A stretch of 64,000 nt of DNA from Anaerotignum sp. (GTDB lineage: Bacteria > Bacillota > Clostridia > Lachnospirales > Anaerotignaceae), in assembly GCF_030625865.1 (NCBI RefSeq), contig NZ_DAOUQB010000003.1, forward strand, positions 43,729 through 107,728. The letters run 5' to 3'. Below are positions 49,972-59,600 of the stretch, piece after piece (positions within the stretch are counted from its first letter, which is position 1; each line of letters begins with the position of its first letter). The notes beneath the pieces are model-generated. The model was not told the origin of the DNA. It did no database searches and saw nothing but the letters and a program-made list of their open reading frames with translations. The translations under genes were made by a program, and so were the position numbers.

Positions 49972-51410
49972 ATAGAATAAAATTATTTCCTAAAACCTTT
50001 TTATATACGCTGTTTCTCATGGTGGTTATCACCTTGATCGGTCATGCTCTGATTTATGCTTTGATGCCGATTGTTTATGTCAATCAAAAAGAAAGCGCCA
50101 TGAAAGAAAACCATCACGAAATGGTGCAAAGGCTGCAAAGCATGGACGCCGGGCAGGTAAAAGAAGAAACCGAAAAATACGCGCAGCAGAACCAAGTGTT
50201 TGCAAAGCTTAATTACAACGGGGAATCCCTTGTATATGGATCAGTGTACATTCAGGATATTGCGAGTAGTGATAATGCTCGTTTTTCATTTCAGGCTTCC
50301 TCTTTTGATGGCAAGTCGGGAGGACTTCCTCCCAACACCATTGAGATTGAGAATGGAATAAAAAATGTTATTTTATATCCATCTGCGGAGTTTATTCGAA
50401 CAGAAGAAACCTTCACCAGTCCATCGGGGCAGTCCTGTAGCTTAGAAACCATGATAACCCTTCAACCTGTCAGCGAAGCGAAAAGTGTCGTGCTGGAGCT
50501 GCTCCCTTTTACGCTGCTGCTCTGCCTTATTGTCTCTGTGTTATTCGCTCTGTTTTGTTCCAAAAGGCTGACAAGCCCCATTACTCATATTTCCAAAACA
50601 ACGGAGCAAATGGAGCAGCTGGACAGAAAGGCTGTTTGCCAGGTGAACAGTGAGGATGAAATCGGAAAGCTTGCGGAAAATGTTAATTTTCTTTATAAAA
50701 GCCTTCTCTCTACGATTGACAGCTTACAGAAAGAAATCGATCATGTCAGCGAGGTAGAAAAGTCAAAAGTGGATTTTATGCGGGCTGCTTCCCATGAACT
50801 GAAAACACCCGTTACGGCAGTCGGCTTTATGCTGGATAATATGATGCTGGGCGTCGGCAAATTCAAGGATCATGATACTTACTTACCAAAATGCAAAGAG
50901 TTGATCGAGAAGCTAAGCGATATGATCGGGAATATTCTGGATACTTCAAAGCTGAATTTTTCTGCCGGGGATGAAGAAGTGCAGGATGTGCCGCTCGGTA
51001 AGCAGTTGATACAGGTGATCGACCCTTATTTGCTGATTGCCAAGACCAAGGGGTTGCTTATGGAAGTAAATGTGCCTGAAGCACTTATCGTTAAGATACC
51101 GCCGGAGGCGTTTTCCAAAGCTGTTTCCAACGTCCTGTCCAATGCGGTAGGCTACACTGCTGTCGGAGGACAAATTCGGGTATATACCCAAAAGGGAAAG
51201 CTCATTATCGAAAATGAATGTACCCCTCTTGCAGCAAAGGATTTAGAGCATATCTTTGAACCCTTTTACCGCCCGGATTTCTCAAGGGCAAGAAACAGCG
51301 GCGGGAGCGGTTTGGGCCTATATATCACAGCACAAATTTTAACTGCTTATCATTTTCAGTATTCTTTTGTTCCTTTTAAAAAAGGAATGAGGTTTACAAT
51401 TTCTTTTTAG
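49968..51410 (+). CDS. Sensor histidine kinase
   Basis: A 480-residue kinase with two membrane helices (about 10-35 and 178-198) enclosing an extracellular domain of about 140 residues, a HAMP region ('KRLTSPITHISKTTEQME'), HisKA with His276 in 'AASHELKTPVTAVG', and HATPase_c ('NVLSNAVGYTA', 'GGSGLGLYITAQIL'). The architecture is that of classical EnvZ-like kinases. Partner of the regulator upstream. Confidence 0.92.
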   Translation: MNRIKLFPKTFLYTLFLMVVITLIGHALIYALMPIVYVNQKESAMKENHHEMVQRLQSMDAGQVKEETEKYAQQNQVFAKLNYNGESLVYGSVYIQDIASSDNARFSFQASSFDGKSGGLPPNTIEIENGIKNVILYPSAEFIRTEETFTSPSGQSCSLETMITLQPVSEAKSVVLELLPFTLLLCLIVSVLFALFCSKRLTSPITHISKTTEQMEQLDRKAVCQVNSEDEIGKLAENVNFLYKSLLSTIDSLQKEIDHVSEVEKSKVDFMRAASHELKTPVTAVGFMLDNMMLGVGKFKDHDTYLPKCKELIEKLSDMIGNILDTSKLNFSAGDEEVQDVPLGKQLIQVIDPYLLIAKTKGLLMEVNVPEALIVKIPPEAFSKAVSNVLSNAVGYTAVGGQIRVYTQKGKLIIENECTPLAAKDLEHIFEPFYRPDFSRARNSGGSGLGLYITAQILTAYHFQYSFVPFKKGMRFTISF

Positions 51411-51420
51411 TTTTCAATGG

Positions 51421-51457
51421 ATACCCTTTGCTAAAACAGGCAGAGGGTATTTTTTTG
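51421..51457 (+). terminator. Terminator after the kinase gene
   Basis: ATACCCT-TGC / GCA-AGGGTAT with a T run. It separates the two-component genes from the transporter genes. Confidence 0.7.
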
Positions 51458-51557
51458 CCCCAAAATAATTTTTGCTATGACAAACTGGTGAAATATTGGA
51501 CGGATACAATACAGGAGTAACAACAAATTTACTTTTATCAAGGAGGATAAGGTCTGA

Positions 51558-51665
51558 ATGAGTTTTAGCAAACGTCCATGGTTATCCATTACACGAAAAA
51601 AAAGTAAAAGCACACTACTCTTTTTTATCCTGCCAGTTGTCGCTGTTGGGCATCTGCCAATATGA
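51558..51665 (+). pseudogene. N-terminal remnant of an ABC transporter permease
   Basis: 35 codons after AAGGAGG read 'MSFSKRPWLSITRKKSKSTL' and then 'LFFILPVV', the start of MacB/FtsX-like permeases ('SF..RAW..I.RKK.KS..L'). The frame then runs into unrelated sequence and stops. The rest of the gene is absent; the remaining DNA to 51820 has no recognisable gene. Confidence 0.55.
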
Positions 51666-51822
51666 CCAATCCGTAAGCGGTCAGATGAACTATTGTGTAA
51701 AGCTCAAGTGCGGCAAGGTACAGGTACTGGAACGACCGGCTCATGATACGCAAAAAGGTAAGTAAATAACAGTTCAACAGACGGAAACAACTTGATAACT
51801 TATAAAAAAGAAAGGAACTTAC

Positions 51823-52683
51823 ATGATGAACATATCGGTACAAAATCTCAACATGACCTATCCAACTGGGAAAATTGCTTTGCGGGATATTTCCCTTGAC
51901 ATAAAAAGCCCCAACTTAATCGGGCTGTTAGGCCCGAACGGTGCGGGGAAATCCACCTTTATGAATTTGCTAACCGCTGGGCTTTTGCCCACAGGGGGCA
52001 GTATTCTTCTTGATGGCGAACCTCTTGTACACAAAGAGAAAAAATTAAAAAGCAAGCTTGGCTATCTTCCTCAGAGTTTTGGACTGTATGACGAGCTGAC
52101 TGTTTGGCAGTTTCTTGATTACATGGCGGCGCTGAAAGGGATAAGGGACAACAAAAAAGACATTGAACGAGTAATTCAGGAAACCAATTTGAAGGATAAG
52201 CGGAAAGCGCGAATCCGAACACTGTCCGGAGGCCAGCGTCAGCGGGTCGGTATTGCACAGGCGCTTTTGGGGAACCCGGAATTGCTTATTTTTGACGAGC
52301 CTACGGTTGGTCTTGATCCGGAGGAACGAATCAGCTTCCGCAACCTGTTTTCCAAAAATGCACAGGATAAAATTGTCCTGCTTTCCACCCATATCATTGA
52401 GGACGTACAATCTGTGTGTAACCGTCTGATTGCAATTAACCACGGTAAAATATTGTTTGACGGAACGCCTGAACAATTGATTTTGTCAGCGCAGGGACAC
52501 GTGGGGCTTTTGGAAAATCAGCAGGAGGAACAGGGATTTAAGGTAACTGCACGGGTAAATACTGCAAACGGTGTTCATTATCGCATTGTTGCCAAGCAGT
52601 TACCGTTTGGCGCGCAGGTGGTGGAACCTACACTGGAGGATGCCTATATGTACCTGATTGGCAAGGAGGGAGATAAACAATGA
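51823..52683 (+). CDS. ABC transporter ATP-binding protein
   Basis: A 286-residue ATPase of the ABC-2 (multidrug/bacitracin-type) class. Walker A GPNGAGKST (about 37-45), Q-loop 'GYLPQSFGLYDELTV', signature LSGGQRQR, Walker B 'LLIFDEPTVGLDP' and switch His in 'LLSTHI' are intact. AAAGGAAC upstream; the following codon is also ATG, so the start is 51823 or 51826. The gene overlaps the permease gene by four bases. Confidence 0.94.
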   Translation: MMNISVQNLNMTYPTGKIALRDISLDIKSPNLIGLLGPNGAGKSTFMNLLTAGLLPTGGSILLDGEPLVHKEKKLKSKLGYLPQSFGLYDELTVWQFLDYMAALKGIRDNKKDIERVIQETNLKDKRKARIRTLSGGQRQRVGIAQALLGNPELLIFDEPTVGLDPEERISFRNLFSKNAQDKIVLLSTHIIEDVQSVCNRLIAINHGKILFDGTPEQLILSAQGHVGLLENQQEEQGFKVTARVNTANGVHYRIVAKQLPFGAQVVEPTLEDAYMYLIGKEGDKQ

Positions 52684-54899
52684 GCTTCTTTTCCTACATA
52701 AAGGTAGAAACAAGCCGTATCTTCCAGTCGAAATCCACATGGCTGGTCATGGTGCTTACGCTACTTTGTCCCTTAATAGGATATAGCGTTCATCAAACGG
52801 CTGTAACGGCGACTACCGCCAGTTTTGTACTGGCAAATCCTGTTCTGGCAGGGGGACTGGGCGGCGGGATTTTGTTTGCGCTCCTTGCGCTGTATGAATT
52901 TGATCGGGTATACAAGTACCACACCGATGCTTTAACGGAAAGCATTACTTCCCCACTACTGTTGGGCGGTGCAAAACTGATTTCCCTGCTTGCAGCGGCA
53001 CTTGTCACAACCGTTGCAGCCTCTGTTCTTTATCTACCCTATACCGTCTATCGGATGGGCGTGGTATTTAACTTTTTAGAATATCTGGATTGTTTTTTTA
53101 TCCTGATGCTGCCTTCCCTTTGGCTGTCGATTTTAGCGACAACTGCATTTTATCAGATGATCCGCCGGGTGGATCTAAGTTTTGTTCTTTTTGCTGTATT
53201 TACTTTTTTCAGTTTGAGTCCATGGGCAGAAAGCGAATATATCCTGCGGTGGATTAATCCGCTTGTACCGGGATTATCCGATGATTTCAGCAATGGGATT
53301 ATTTTTCGTACGGCAGTCTATAACCGCCTTTTCTGGTTGAGTATCCTTTCGGGAATATGGTTTCTTGGCTTACTGTGTGTGCGTAATTATCGGAAAGGGC
53401 TATTTGGTTCTTTTACACATAATGTCCGAAAGGCTTACCTCCTGGAACTATCCATCGCTTTCCTGTGCTTTGGTGTTTACCTTTATCATGCAGAACCATA
53501 TATCGACCATTCCCCAGCAAAAATTTACGGTTCGGGGGTTGGAGGTACACAAACAATTGTGGCGATGGATAGTCCTTACGCTGAGGAAAACTCCAATCTT
53601 ACACTGGTGTCCACACAGCTTGAGACGGACATTGAAGCTTCCCGTTCCCGTCTGAAAAGCACAGCGGTATATCAACTGAAAAACAGTAGCGGTAAGCCCC
53701 AGGAGTGTATTTTGCAGATAAATCCGGGCTATACCATTGACCATATTACCGCTAATGGGGAGGCAGTATCTTTTACGGACAAGAAGAACGACCATGAGCA
53801 TATGAAGGATATTGCGGTTTCTTTACCCTCCGAAGAAGAAATCAGGCTTGAAGTCAGGTATGAAGGCTACCCTAAAATATGGTCGGAAACCCGCAGACAT
53901 TTATCCGGACATAAGATTGAAAAGGATTATGTGGAATTGGGCGGCATCCACCTTCGGCCTGTTATAAATGCGTCAGACGAAGGTGCCGGAGTTACCGGAG
54001 AAATCACCCTCCCGTCAGAACTTGAACTGATTTCATCCGGCAAGACGGCACAGGTCATTCAGGTTAATACAGACGGTACAAAAACATGGCGTATTGACGA
54101 TCCAAGCGGCTCTGCCAGCCTGTTTGCAGGGAACTATGTTAAAAAAGAATTGTCTGGCAGCGTAGCCCCAATCTACTTTTATTACAGCCAAAAGCATGAA
54201 AATAAGATGGAAAAGCTGGAAATTGAACAAATTTTGGAGAATACCATTACCTATTGCACAAATCAATTCGGCCCTTTGGGTTACACGGAAGTTGAACCAT
54301 TCAGTATTTTAGAAACGGCTGGGCATATGTTCGGTGGGGGTAGTTCCGGTAACTTGAACATTATGGACGAATCTCATTTTAGTGAGGATGGATTTATCAA
54401 CTTCCATAGTGGGGCAACTATTGCTGATAGCATTTCTACGGAAATTATTCAGACGTGGTGGTTGCAAGGCGCTATGGTTATGGATGCTGAAAATTCTGAC
54501 TGGACGAATGGAGGCCTGTCCGTTTATGCCGCCTATCGGATGGCAAAGGAGATGTATGGAGAGGGGTATGCCATAGAGAATCATGTGAAAGAATGGGAAA
54601 AGGCATGGAGCAATATGAACCGCAATTTTTATGTACGACATCCTGAGTATGCAAACATACTCCCGGAGAAGTACATTGCCGATTTACAGGTGGAGTTTTC
54701 CACCATCAGAACCCATGCGGGGATGGCACTGAAAGTTTATAAAGCTGCTCAACTCATTGGTGAAGATAAAATGGATGCCGTTCTGACTGAACTATATCAA
54801 AACGGAGGTACAGAGCATCCGCCTTTTATCACATGGCACGATTTTCTGAACGCTTGCGGTTTAAAAGAGGAGGAATTGAACATTGATGAAGCTATTTAA
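52680..54899 (+). CDS. ABC-2 type permease fused to an inactive M1-peptidase-like ectodomain
   Basis: A 739-residue protein: about six membrane helices in residues 1-270, then an extracytoplasmic part of about 460 residues. Residues 300-480 are beta-rich and resemble the N-terminal domain of M1 aminopeptidases. Around residues 545-620 the fold of the gluzincin site can be followed, but HExxH is replaced by Thr587-Glu-Ile-Ile-Gln591, and the Glu of the usual NEG by Gly611 (NGG). The zinc ligands are thus lost. It may bind peptides or a cell-wall ligand for the transporter. ATGA-coupled to the ATPase and overlapping the next permease. Confidence 0.75.
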   Translation: MSFFSYIKVETSRIFQSKSTWLVMVLTLLCPLIGYSVHQTAVTATTASFVLANPVLAGGLGGGILFALLALYEFDRVYKYHTDALTESITSPLLLGGAKLISLLAAALVTTVAASVLYLPYTVYRMGVVFNFLEYLDCFFILMLPSLWLSILATTAFYQMIRRVDLSFVLFAVFTFFSLSPWAESEYILRWINPLVPGLSDDFSNGIIFRTAVYNRLFWLSILSGIWFLGLLCVRNYRKGLFGSFTHNVRKAYLLELSIAFLCFGVYLYHAEPYIDHSPAKIYGSGVGGTQTIVAMDSPYAEENSNLTLVSTQLETDIEASRSRLKSTAVYQLKNSSGKPQECILQINPGYTIDHITANGEAVSFTDKKNDHEHMKDIAVSLPSEEEIRLEVRYEGYPKIWSETRRHLSGHKIEKDYVELGGIHLRPVINASDEGAGVTGEITLPSELELISSGKTAQVIQVNTDGTKTWRIDDPSGSASLFAGNYVKKELSGSVAPIYFYYSQKHENKMEKLEIEQILENTITYCTNQFGPLGYTEVEPFSILETAGHMFGGGSSGNLNIMDESHFSEDGFINFHSGATIADSISTEIIQTWWLQGAMVMDAENSDWTNGGLSVYAAYRMAKEMYGEGYAIENHVKEWEKAWSNMNRNFYVRHPEYANILPEKYIADLQVEFSTIRTHAGMALKVYKAAQLIGEDKMDAVLTELYQNGGTEHPPFITWHDFLNACGLKEEELNIDEAI

Positions 54900-55644
54900 G
54901 TATGAGTTGCGACGTAATTTATGCAATAAGTTTTTTGTAGGCTTGCTTATTATCACGTTTTTATACAGTTATCAGGTGATGGGAGGTGAAATTGTGCTGG
55001 GAACGGCAAATACGGCTCCGTTTTCCTTATGGAGCTTTGGCATGTATCTTTCAAGAATGCTGCCAATTTTACTGATTACCCTGCTGTTTTTCGTATCATT
55101 TCTATACTCCAGACAGGAACAGGAGGTACGCCGCATTACCGAGACTACCCCTATGGATCAGAAACAGCTTGGGTTGCTACGCTGCTGTGCAATAATGGTA
55201 GGGTTTGTGTGTATCTCCGTTGTTTCTGTTGGCGTAAGCCTGTGGTTTTATGCGGTAAACTTTCGATATACGGATTTCAGCCATTTTTTGCTGCCTGTAC
55301 TGCTGACACTGATTCCTGCTATGCTGTTTTTCCTCGGTATCGGCGTTATAATAGGCAAGATACATCCCGCTTTTATTTATATGCTGATGCCGCTTGTTTT
55401 TCTGCTTGGGTATCTTCCAATGCCGAATGCCCTTGATTTATTCGGGAGCAGCTTTTTTCAGAAAATGCCATTGTCCCTGCCAATGGGAGCAGGGGGAGAA
55501 CCCGCTTTCACTGTACCGTTTTCCGTGTGGATCGGAAAAACCATGTATGCAGCCATAGGCGTATTTTTAATTATTTGGGGTGTGACTTGCAAGTCTGATA
55601 AGACGCAGCAGACCCATAAAGTAAAGCCAGGAACATCAATATGA
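54886..55644 (+). CDS. ABC-2 type transporter permease
   Basis: A 252-residue membrane protein with six predicted helices ('FFVGLLIITFLYSYQVM', 'LPILLITLLFFVSFLY', 'MLFFLGIGVIIG'). It starts inside the end of the previous gene (ATG at 54886, GAGGAATTG upstream). With the ATPase and the fused permease it would form one export complex. Substrate unknown. Confidence 0.85.
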   Translation: MKLFKYELRRNLCNKFFVGLLIITFLYSYQVMGGEIVLGTANTAPFSLWSFGMYLSRMLPILLITLLFFVSFLYSRQEQEVRRITETTPMDQKQLGLLRCCAIMVGFVCISVVSVGVSLWFYAVNFRYTDFSHFLLPVLLTLIPAMLFFLGIGVIIGKIHPAFIYMLMPLVFLLGYLPMPNALDLFGSSFFQKMPLSLPMGAGGEPAFTVPFSVWIGKTMYAAIGVFLIIWGVTCKSDKTQQTHKVKPGTSI

Positions 55645-55717
55645 AATGGTTTTTATAATAGATATAACAGAAGAAACTTTTCCCCATTATCGAGCTGTTA
55701 ATAATGGAGGCAGAGAA

Positions 55718-55988
55718 ATGGGACAAGAAAAAAACAATATATATGTCGCGGTGGCCAGAGCGAAAAGATTTATGCTATTTATCTTATCCTAGGCAATAAG
55801 CTGCAATTTTGTTGGTATAAGCCATAAAAGTAGAAAATGCAGTATTTCAAGGTTCGAAAAGCGACGATCAGCAGGTTGGAAAAGGGATTGTATAATCCGT
55901 CCTTTAAAGCTGGCAATGGATATTGCAAAGGTTTTTGATGTCGGTGGGAAAACTTTTTGAATTTTATGAAGAGAAACAGCCATACTGA
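55718..55988 (+). pseudogene. Decayed Xre-type helix-turn-helix regulator gene
   Basis: An ATG with GGAGG starts 'MGQEKNNIYVAVARAKRF' and soon hits TAG. In other frames further on, 'SRLEKGLYNPSFK', then 'LAMDIAKVFDV', then 'GKLFEFYEEKQPY' can be read, the usual end of small Cro/CI-type regulators. At least two frameshifts and a stop interrupt the gene. Confidence 0.65.
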
Positions 55989-56026
55989 TTGTAAAATGAC
56001 AGTATGGCTGTTTCTCTCTTTTTTAT
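55969..56026. terminator. Strong bidirectional terminator at the right end of the accessory region
   Basis: AGAGAAACAGCCATACTG / CAGTATGGCTGTTTCTCT, an 18-bp perfect stem with a 12-base loop and a T run. It overlaps the end of the Xre pseudogene and faces the next gene on the minus strand. Confidence 0.85.
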
Positions 56027-56030
56027 TGAT

Positions 56031-56615
56031 TTATTCTTGTACAGCCGCTGCTACAAGGCCGGTCTTAGATAGATCATCTGAGGAATTTTTGTTAGAAGTT
56101 TCTAGGGGAGAGGCTGTTGCTTCTTGTACAGCTTCATTGGCGGCATCTTCTGCAACTTTTTGCGCTTCCCGTTTAGCCAATTCAATGTTCGCATCTGCTT
56201 GTGTGATTTTTCCCTCATCTACAAGTTTGTTGATTTGCTCCTCAGTCAGACCACTCAGGTCAACTGCGGAGGAATCTTCAGCGGATCCTTCCGATGTGGT
56301 TTTTGCTACTGCTTTTGTATTAGTTAAAGTTTGATTTGATTGTGCAAGGGTTTGGTTCTCTGTTGATTGTGCTTTTTGCGCTGCAACAGCAGCACGACCT
56401 TCCGGACTAATTTCTATTACATCCATTACAGGGGGCTTGGTTGTTGATTTCGTGTTGCTTTCTGAAACATCTTCTGTTTCTGCAACACCGGTTAATGCTG
56501 CTGCAAGCTCGTTGCTTTCTGCTGTTTTCTTTTTATTCTCTTCCTGAAGTTTATCAAATGTATTTGTTGTGTTACTTAAACCATTAATTGATTGAATCAT
56601 ATACTCCACCGCCAT
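56031..56615 (-). CDS. Hypothetical Ala/Ser/Thr-rich protein
   Basis: A 194-residue hydrophilic, probably disordered protein. It contains the short motif 'DVIEISPEGRAAVAAQ', seen in several small clostridial proteins, and an acidic helix 'LSGLTEEQINKLVDEGKITQADANIEL'. No signal peptide or membrane helix. The start is uncertain: AAAGG sits directly before the ATG at 56615; the GTG at 56609 has better spacing. Function unknown. Confidence 0.6.
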   Translation of the reverse strand: MAVEYMIQSINGLSNTTNTFDKLQEENKKKTAESNELAAALTGVAETEDVSESNTKSTTKPPVMDVIEISPEGRAAVAAQKAQSTENQTLAQSNQTLTNTKAVAKTTSEGSAEDSSAVDLSGLTEEQINKLVDEGKITQADANIELAKREAQKVAEDAANEAVQEATASPLETSNKNSSDDLSKTGLVAAAVQE

Positions 56616-56970
56616 CCTTTCGTATTTTACTAAAATAATACCATATTATGGATATAAATGGGTTAAATTGTTTGATTTTTAATTTAATTATAAAGAACAA
56701 ACAAACTTCCATTTTTGCGTTATGATTTATATAATACAAAATTTCAAAAAGATACTTCCTTTTTTCGTATAAGTGCATCATTCTTTTGTAGATGGCGTAC
56801 GTATTATTAAATTGCTGGATTTTTTGCAAATTTTTTTGGAGCAATTTAACCTCAAATAAAAACTGAATGGGGCTAAAACAAAAAAAATCCAAATTATGTT
56901 ATTATTTTTCGCTGTTGTGGTATACTTATTTCATAGCTTACGGAAAATTGAGTATGTAAGGAGACAAAAC

Positions 56971-57594
56971 ATGAGAATACCAAAGCATATTGGCGTAATA
57001 CCGGATGGTAACCGCCGCTGGGCGGTGGAAAACGGTCTGGAGAAAAAAGACGGATACGATCGAGGGCTGAATCCCGGGTTGGAAATGTACAAGCTTTGCA
57101 AGAAAATAGGTGTGCAGGAAATCACTTATTATGGATTTACGGTGGATAACACCAAGCGTCCCACGGAGCAAAGGCGCTCTTTTACAAATGCCTGCGTAGA
57201 GGCTGTGAAACTTCTTTCTGAACAAGATGCAGAGTTGCTTGTTTTGGGAAACACAAATTCCAAGATGTTTCCCGAAGAACTGAAACCCTATACAACAAGG
57301 AAAACTTTTGGCAAGGGCGGTATCAGAATTAATTTTTTAGTAAACTATAGCTGGGAATGGGATACAGGATATGTGAAAAATGAACTAAAGGGGCCGTTAA
57401 AGTCCAATGATGTTTCTCGTGTGGATCTTGTGATACGCTGGGGTGGCAGAAAGCGTTTGTCAGGATTTTTGCCGTTACAATCTGTTTACTCGGATTTTTA
57501 TTTTATTGATGATTTCTGGCCGGATTTTAAAGAAGAACATTTGGACGAAGCAATTCGTTGGTATAGTAAACAGGAAATAAATCTAGGCGGTTAA
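56971..57594 (+). CDS. Short UppS-type cis-prenyl diphosphate synthase paralogue
   Basis: A 207-residue cis-prenyltransferase, about 40 residues shorter than usual UppS. The catalytic 'GVIPDGNRRWA' (Asp in PDGN) and 'DLVIRWGGRKRLSGFLPLQ' plus 'YSDFYFIDDFWPDF' are present. The substrate loop 'FTVDNTKRP' differs from the common 'FS.ENW.RP', lacking the Trp. The main uppS of Clostridia normally sits next to cdsA and frr, which are absent here, so this is likely a second enzyme with another chain length or role. ATG at 56971 with AAGGAG. Confidence 0.85.
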   Translation: MRIPKHIGVIPDGNRRWAVENGLEKKDGYDRGLNPGLEMYKLCKKIGVQEITYYGFTVDNTKRPTEQRRSFTNACVEAVKLLSEQDAELLVLGNTNSKMFPEELKPYTTRKTFGKGGIRINFLVNYSWEWDTGYVKNELKGPLKSNDVSRVDLVIRWGGRKRLSGFLPLQSVYSDFYFIDDFWPDFKEEHLDEAIRWYSKQEINLGG

Positions 57595-57631
57595 AAAAAA
57601 GCATCATCCAACAAGGATGATGCTTTTTTAT
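57595..57631. terminator. Bidirectional terminator between the UppS-like gene and pepF
   Basis: GCATCATCC / GGATGATGC with an AACAA loop, flanked by eight A and seven T. Confidence 0.85.
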
Positions 57632-57640
57632 GTGAAGAAA

Positions 57641-59437
57641 CTATAATGTTTCGAATTCGTCTAATAACTCTTTAAATAAAGTAAGGGCTTTTTGAATAGG
57701 ATCAGCCGTGGAAAGGTCAACCCCTGCACCCTTTAACAGGTCAATAGAATATTCACTATCTCCTTTAGAGAGAAAATCCAGGTATGCGTCTATGGCAGGT
57801 TTGCCTTCATCAAGAATTTTACGGGAAAGGGCAATGGCTGCACTGTAACCGGTTGCATATTGATATACATAAAAAGCATTATAGAAATGGGGAATTCTTG
57901 CCCATTCAATATCAATTTCCTCATCAATGGTGATATTCTCTCCAAAATATTGCTTGTTTAAATCACGATAGATTTCATTCATGCATTCCCAGGTCAAAGG
58001 CTCTCCTTGTTCTGCCATTTCATGGGTGATTTTTTCAAATTCAGCAAACATTGTTTGACGGAATAAAGTGCCACGGAACTGCTCTAAGAAATAATTGATT
58101 AAATATTTCCGCATTTTTTTATCTTCCGTTGCATGAAGAAGATGTTCCATAAGCAAGGCTTCGTTACAGGTTGAGGCAACCTCTGCCACAAAAATTTTAT
58201 GGCCGCTGTAAAGATAGGGCTGTTTTTCCCAAGTAAAATAACTATGCAATGCGTGACCCATTTCGTGGGCTAGGGTAAACATACTGTTAATGGTATCATT
58301 ATGGTTTAGCAAAACAAAAGGATGGACCCCATAACTACCCCAAGAATAGGCGCCGCCCCGTTTTCCCTTGTTTTCGTACACGTCAATCCAACCGCTGTTC
58401 ATTCCCATTTTCAGAGCTTTTATATAGTCGTCACCTAAAACATGGAGTGCTTTCGTAACGGTTTTTTGGGCTTCCTCATAAGGGATTTTCACATCAGCTT
58501 CTGACACCAGAGGCACATAAAGATCATACATGTGAAGTTCATCTACGCCCAACTCTTTTTTGCGAATGTCTACATATCTATGAAGAAGGGGCAGGTTTTT
58601 ATGCACCGTTTCAATGAGGGTATCATATACCGATAAGGGAATATTATCATCGGTTAAAGCCATTTCCATTGCGGAGGTGTATTTTCTTGTTTTTGCAAAA
58701 AACACATCGCTTTTTACAGAAGCGCTGTAAGTTGCCGCAAGGGTATTTTTCTGGGCAAGATAAACACGATACAAAGATTGAAAGGCTTCTTGTCTGACTC
58801 TTCGGTTTGGGCTTTCCAAAAAGGTAACATAGCGGCCTTTGGTCAACTCCCTTTGGTTACCTTCTTCATCAGTAATCATGGGGAATTGAATGTCCGCATC
58901 ATTGAGCATTGTGAAAATGTTCTGGGGTGCGCCTCCCAATTCGGAGGCTTTTGCCAAAAGCTCTTCCTCAGCAGGGGAAAGGGTATGATCCTTTTGTCTC
59001 AGCAGAGAATCAAAATAGTGATCATATATTTTAAATTCTTGGGAAAGTTCCTTACGAAAGCCTGCCAGTTTTTCTTCCGGAATGCTGATGATTTCCGGAG
59101 AGATGAAAGAAACTGTTGCAGAATACTGAATTAACAGCATTTCAGCACGAGATGACATGCCTTGATAAAAGGCGTTGGCACTATCTTCATGCAGACGCAT
59201 ATTTGCATAGGTAAAAAGTTGATCTAAGGTGAGGGAAAATTCACTGTTTTTTACTAAGCAATTTAGGAGAGTCTGGGCTGAGTCTGCCAGATGGCCGACA
59301 AAGGCTGACATTTCCGGCAGCTTCTTTTGCAGAGCGGCAAAGGTTTCTTCCCATTGGGAATCCTTTGCATAATAATCCTCAATATGCCATTTAAAATCAG
59401 GATTTGCCTCTTTTCTTTCGGGTAGAACATGATTCAT
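57641..59437 (-). CDS. pepF: Oligoendopeptidase F (M3B family)
   Basis: A 598-residue cytoplasmic zinc endopeptidase that cuts peptides of about 7-17 residues. The zinc motif is 'LAHEMGHALHSYF' and the third ligand lies in 'AEVASTCNEALL'. Length is as expected for PepF. ATG with AGAAAGGATG. Single gene. Confidence 0.95.
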   Translation of the reverse strand: MNHVLPERKEANPDFKWHIEDYYAKDSQWEETFAALQKKLPEMSAFVGHLADSAQTLLNCLVKNSEFSLTLDQLFTYANMRLHEDSANAFYQGMSSRAEMLLIQYSATVSFISPEIISIPEEKLAGFRKELSQEFKIYDHYFDSLLRQKDHTLSPAEEELLAKASELGGAPQNIFTMLNDADIQFPMITDEEGNQRELTKGRYVTFLESPNRRVRQEAFQSLYRVYLAQKNTLAATYSASVKSDVFFAKTRKYTSAMEMALTDDNIPLSVYDTLIETVHKNLPLLHRYVDIRKKELGVDELHMYDLYVPLVSEADVKIPYEEAQKTVTKALHVLGDDYIKALKMGMNSGWIDVYENKGKRGGAYSWGSYGVHPFVLLNHNDTINSMFTLAHEMGHALHSYFTWEKQPYLYSGHKIFVAEVASTCNEALLMEHLLHATEDKKMRKYLINYFLEQFRGTLFRQTMFAEFEKITHEMAEQGEPLTWECMNEIYRDLNKQYFGENITIDEEIDIEWARIPHFYNAFYVYQYATGYSAAIALSRKILDEGKPAIDAYLDFLSKGDSEYSIDLLKGAGVDLSTADPIQKALTLFKELLDEFETL

Positions 59438-59600
59438 GATATCATCCTTTCTGAAAGAGAATTTATTGAAATTTTATTTATTTATACAAATGTTTTTTCT
59501 GTGATAGTATACCACTTTTTTGTTGGGATATGAAGGAAAAGAGAAGATTTTCTTGCTACCCTTAAGAAATCATAGTATGATAGCAACTGAGGTGAAAAGT

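Noticed and set aside
34136..55990. An intact prophage or conjugative element
   Set aside because: No capsid, portal, terminase, relaxase, VirB4/VirD4-type or complete integrase gene is present; only fragments and cargo genes remain.
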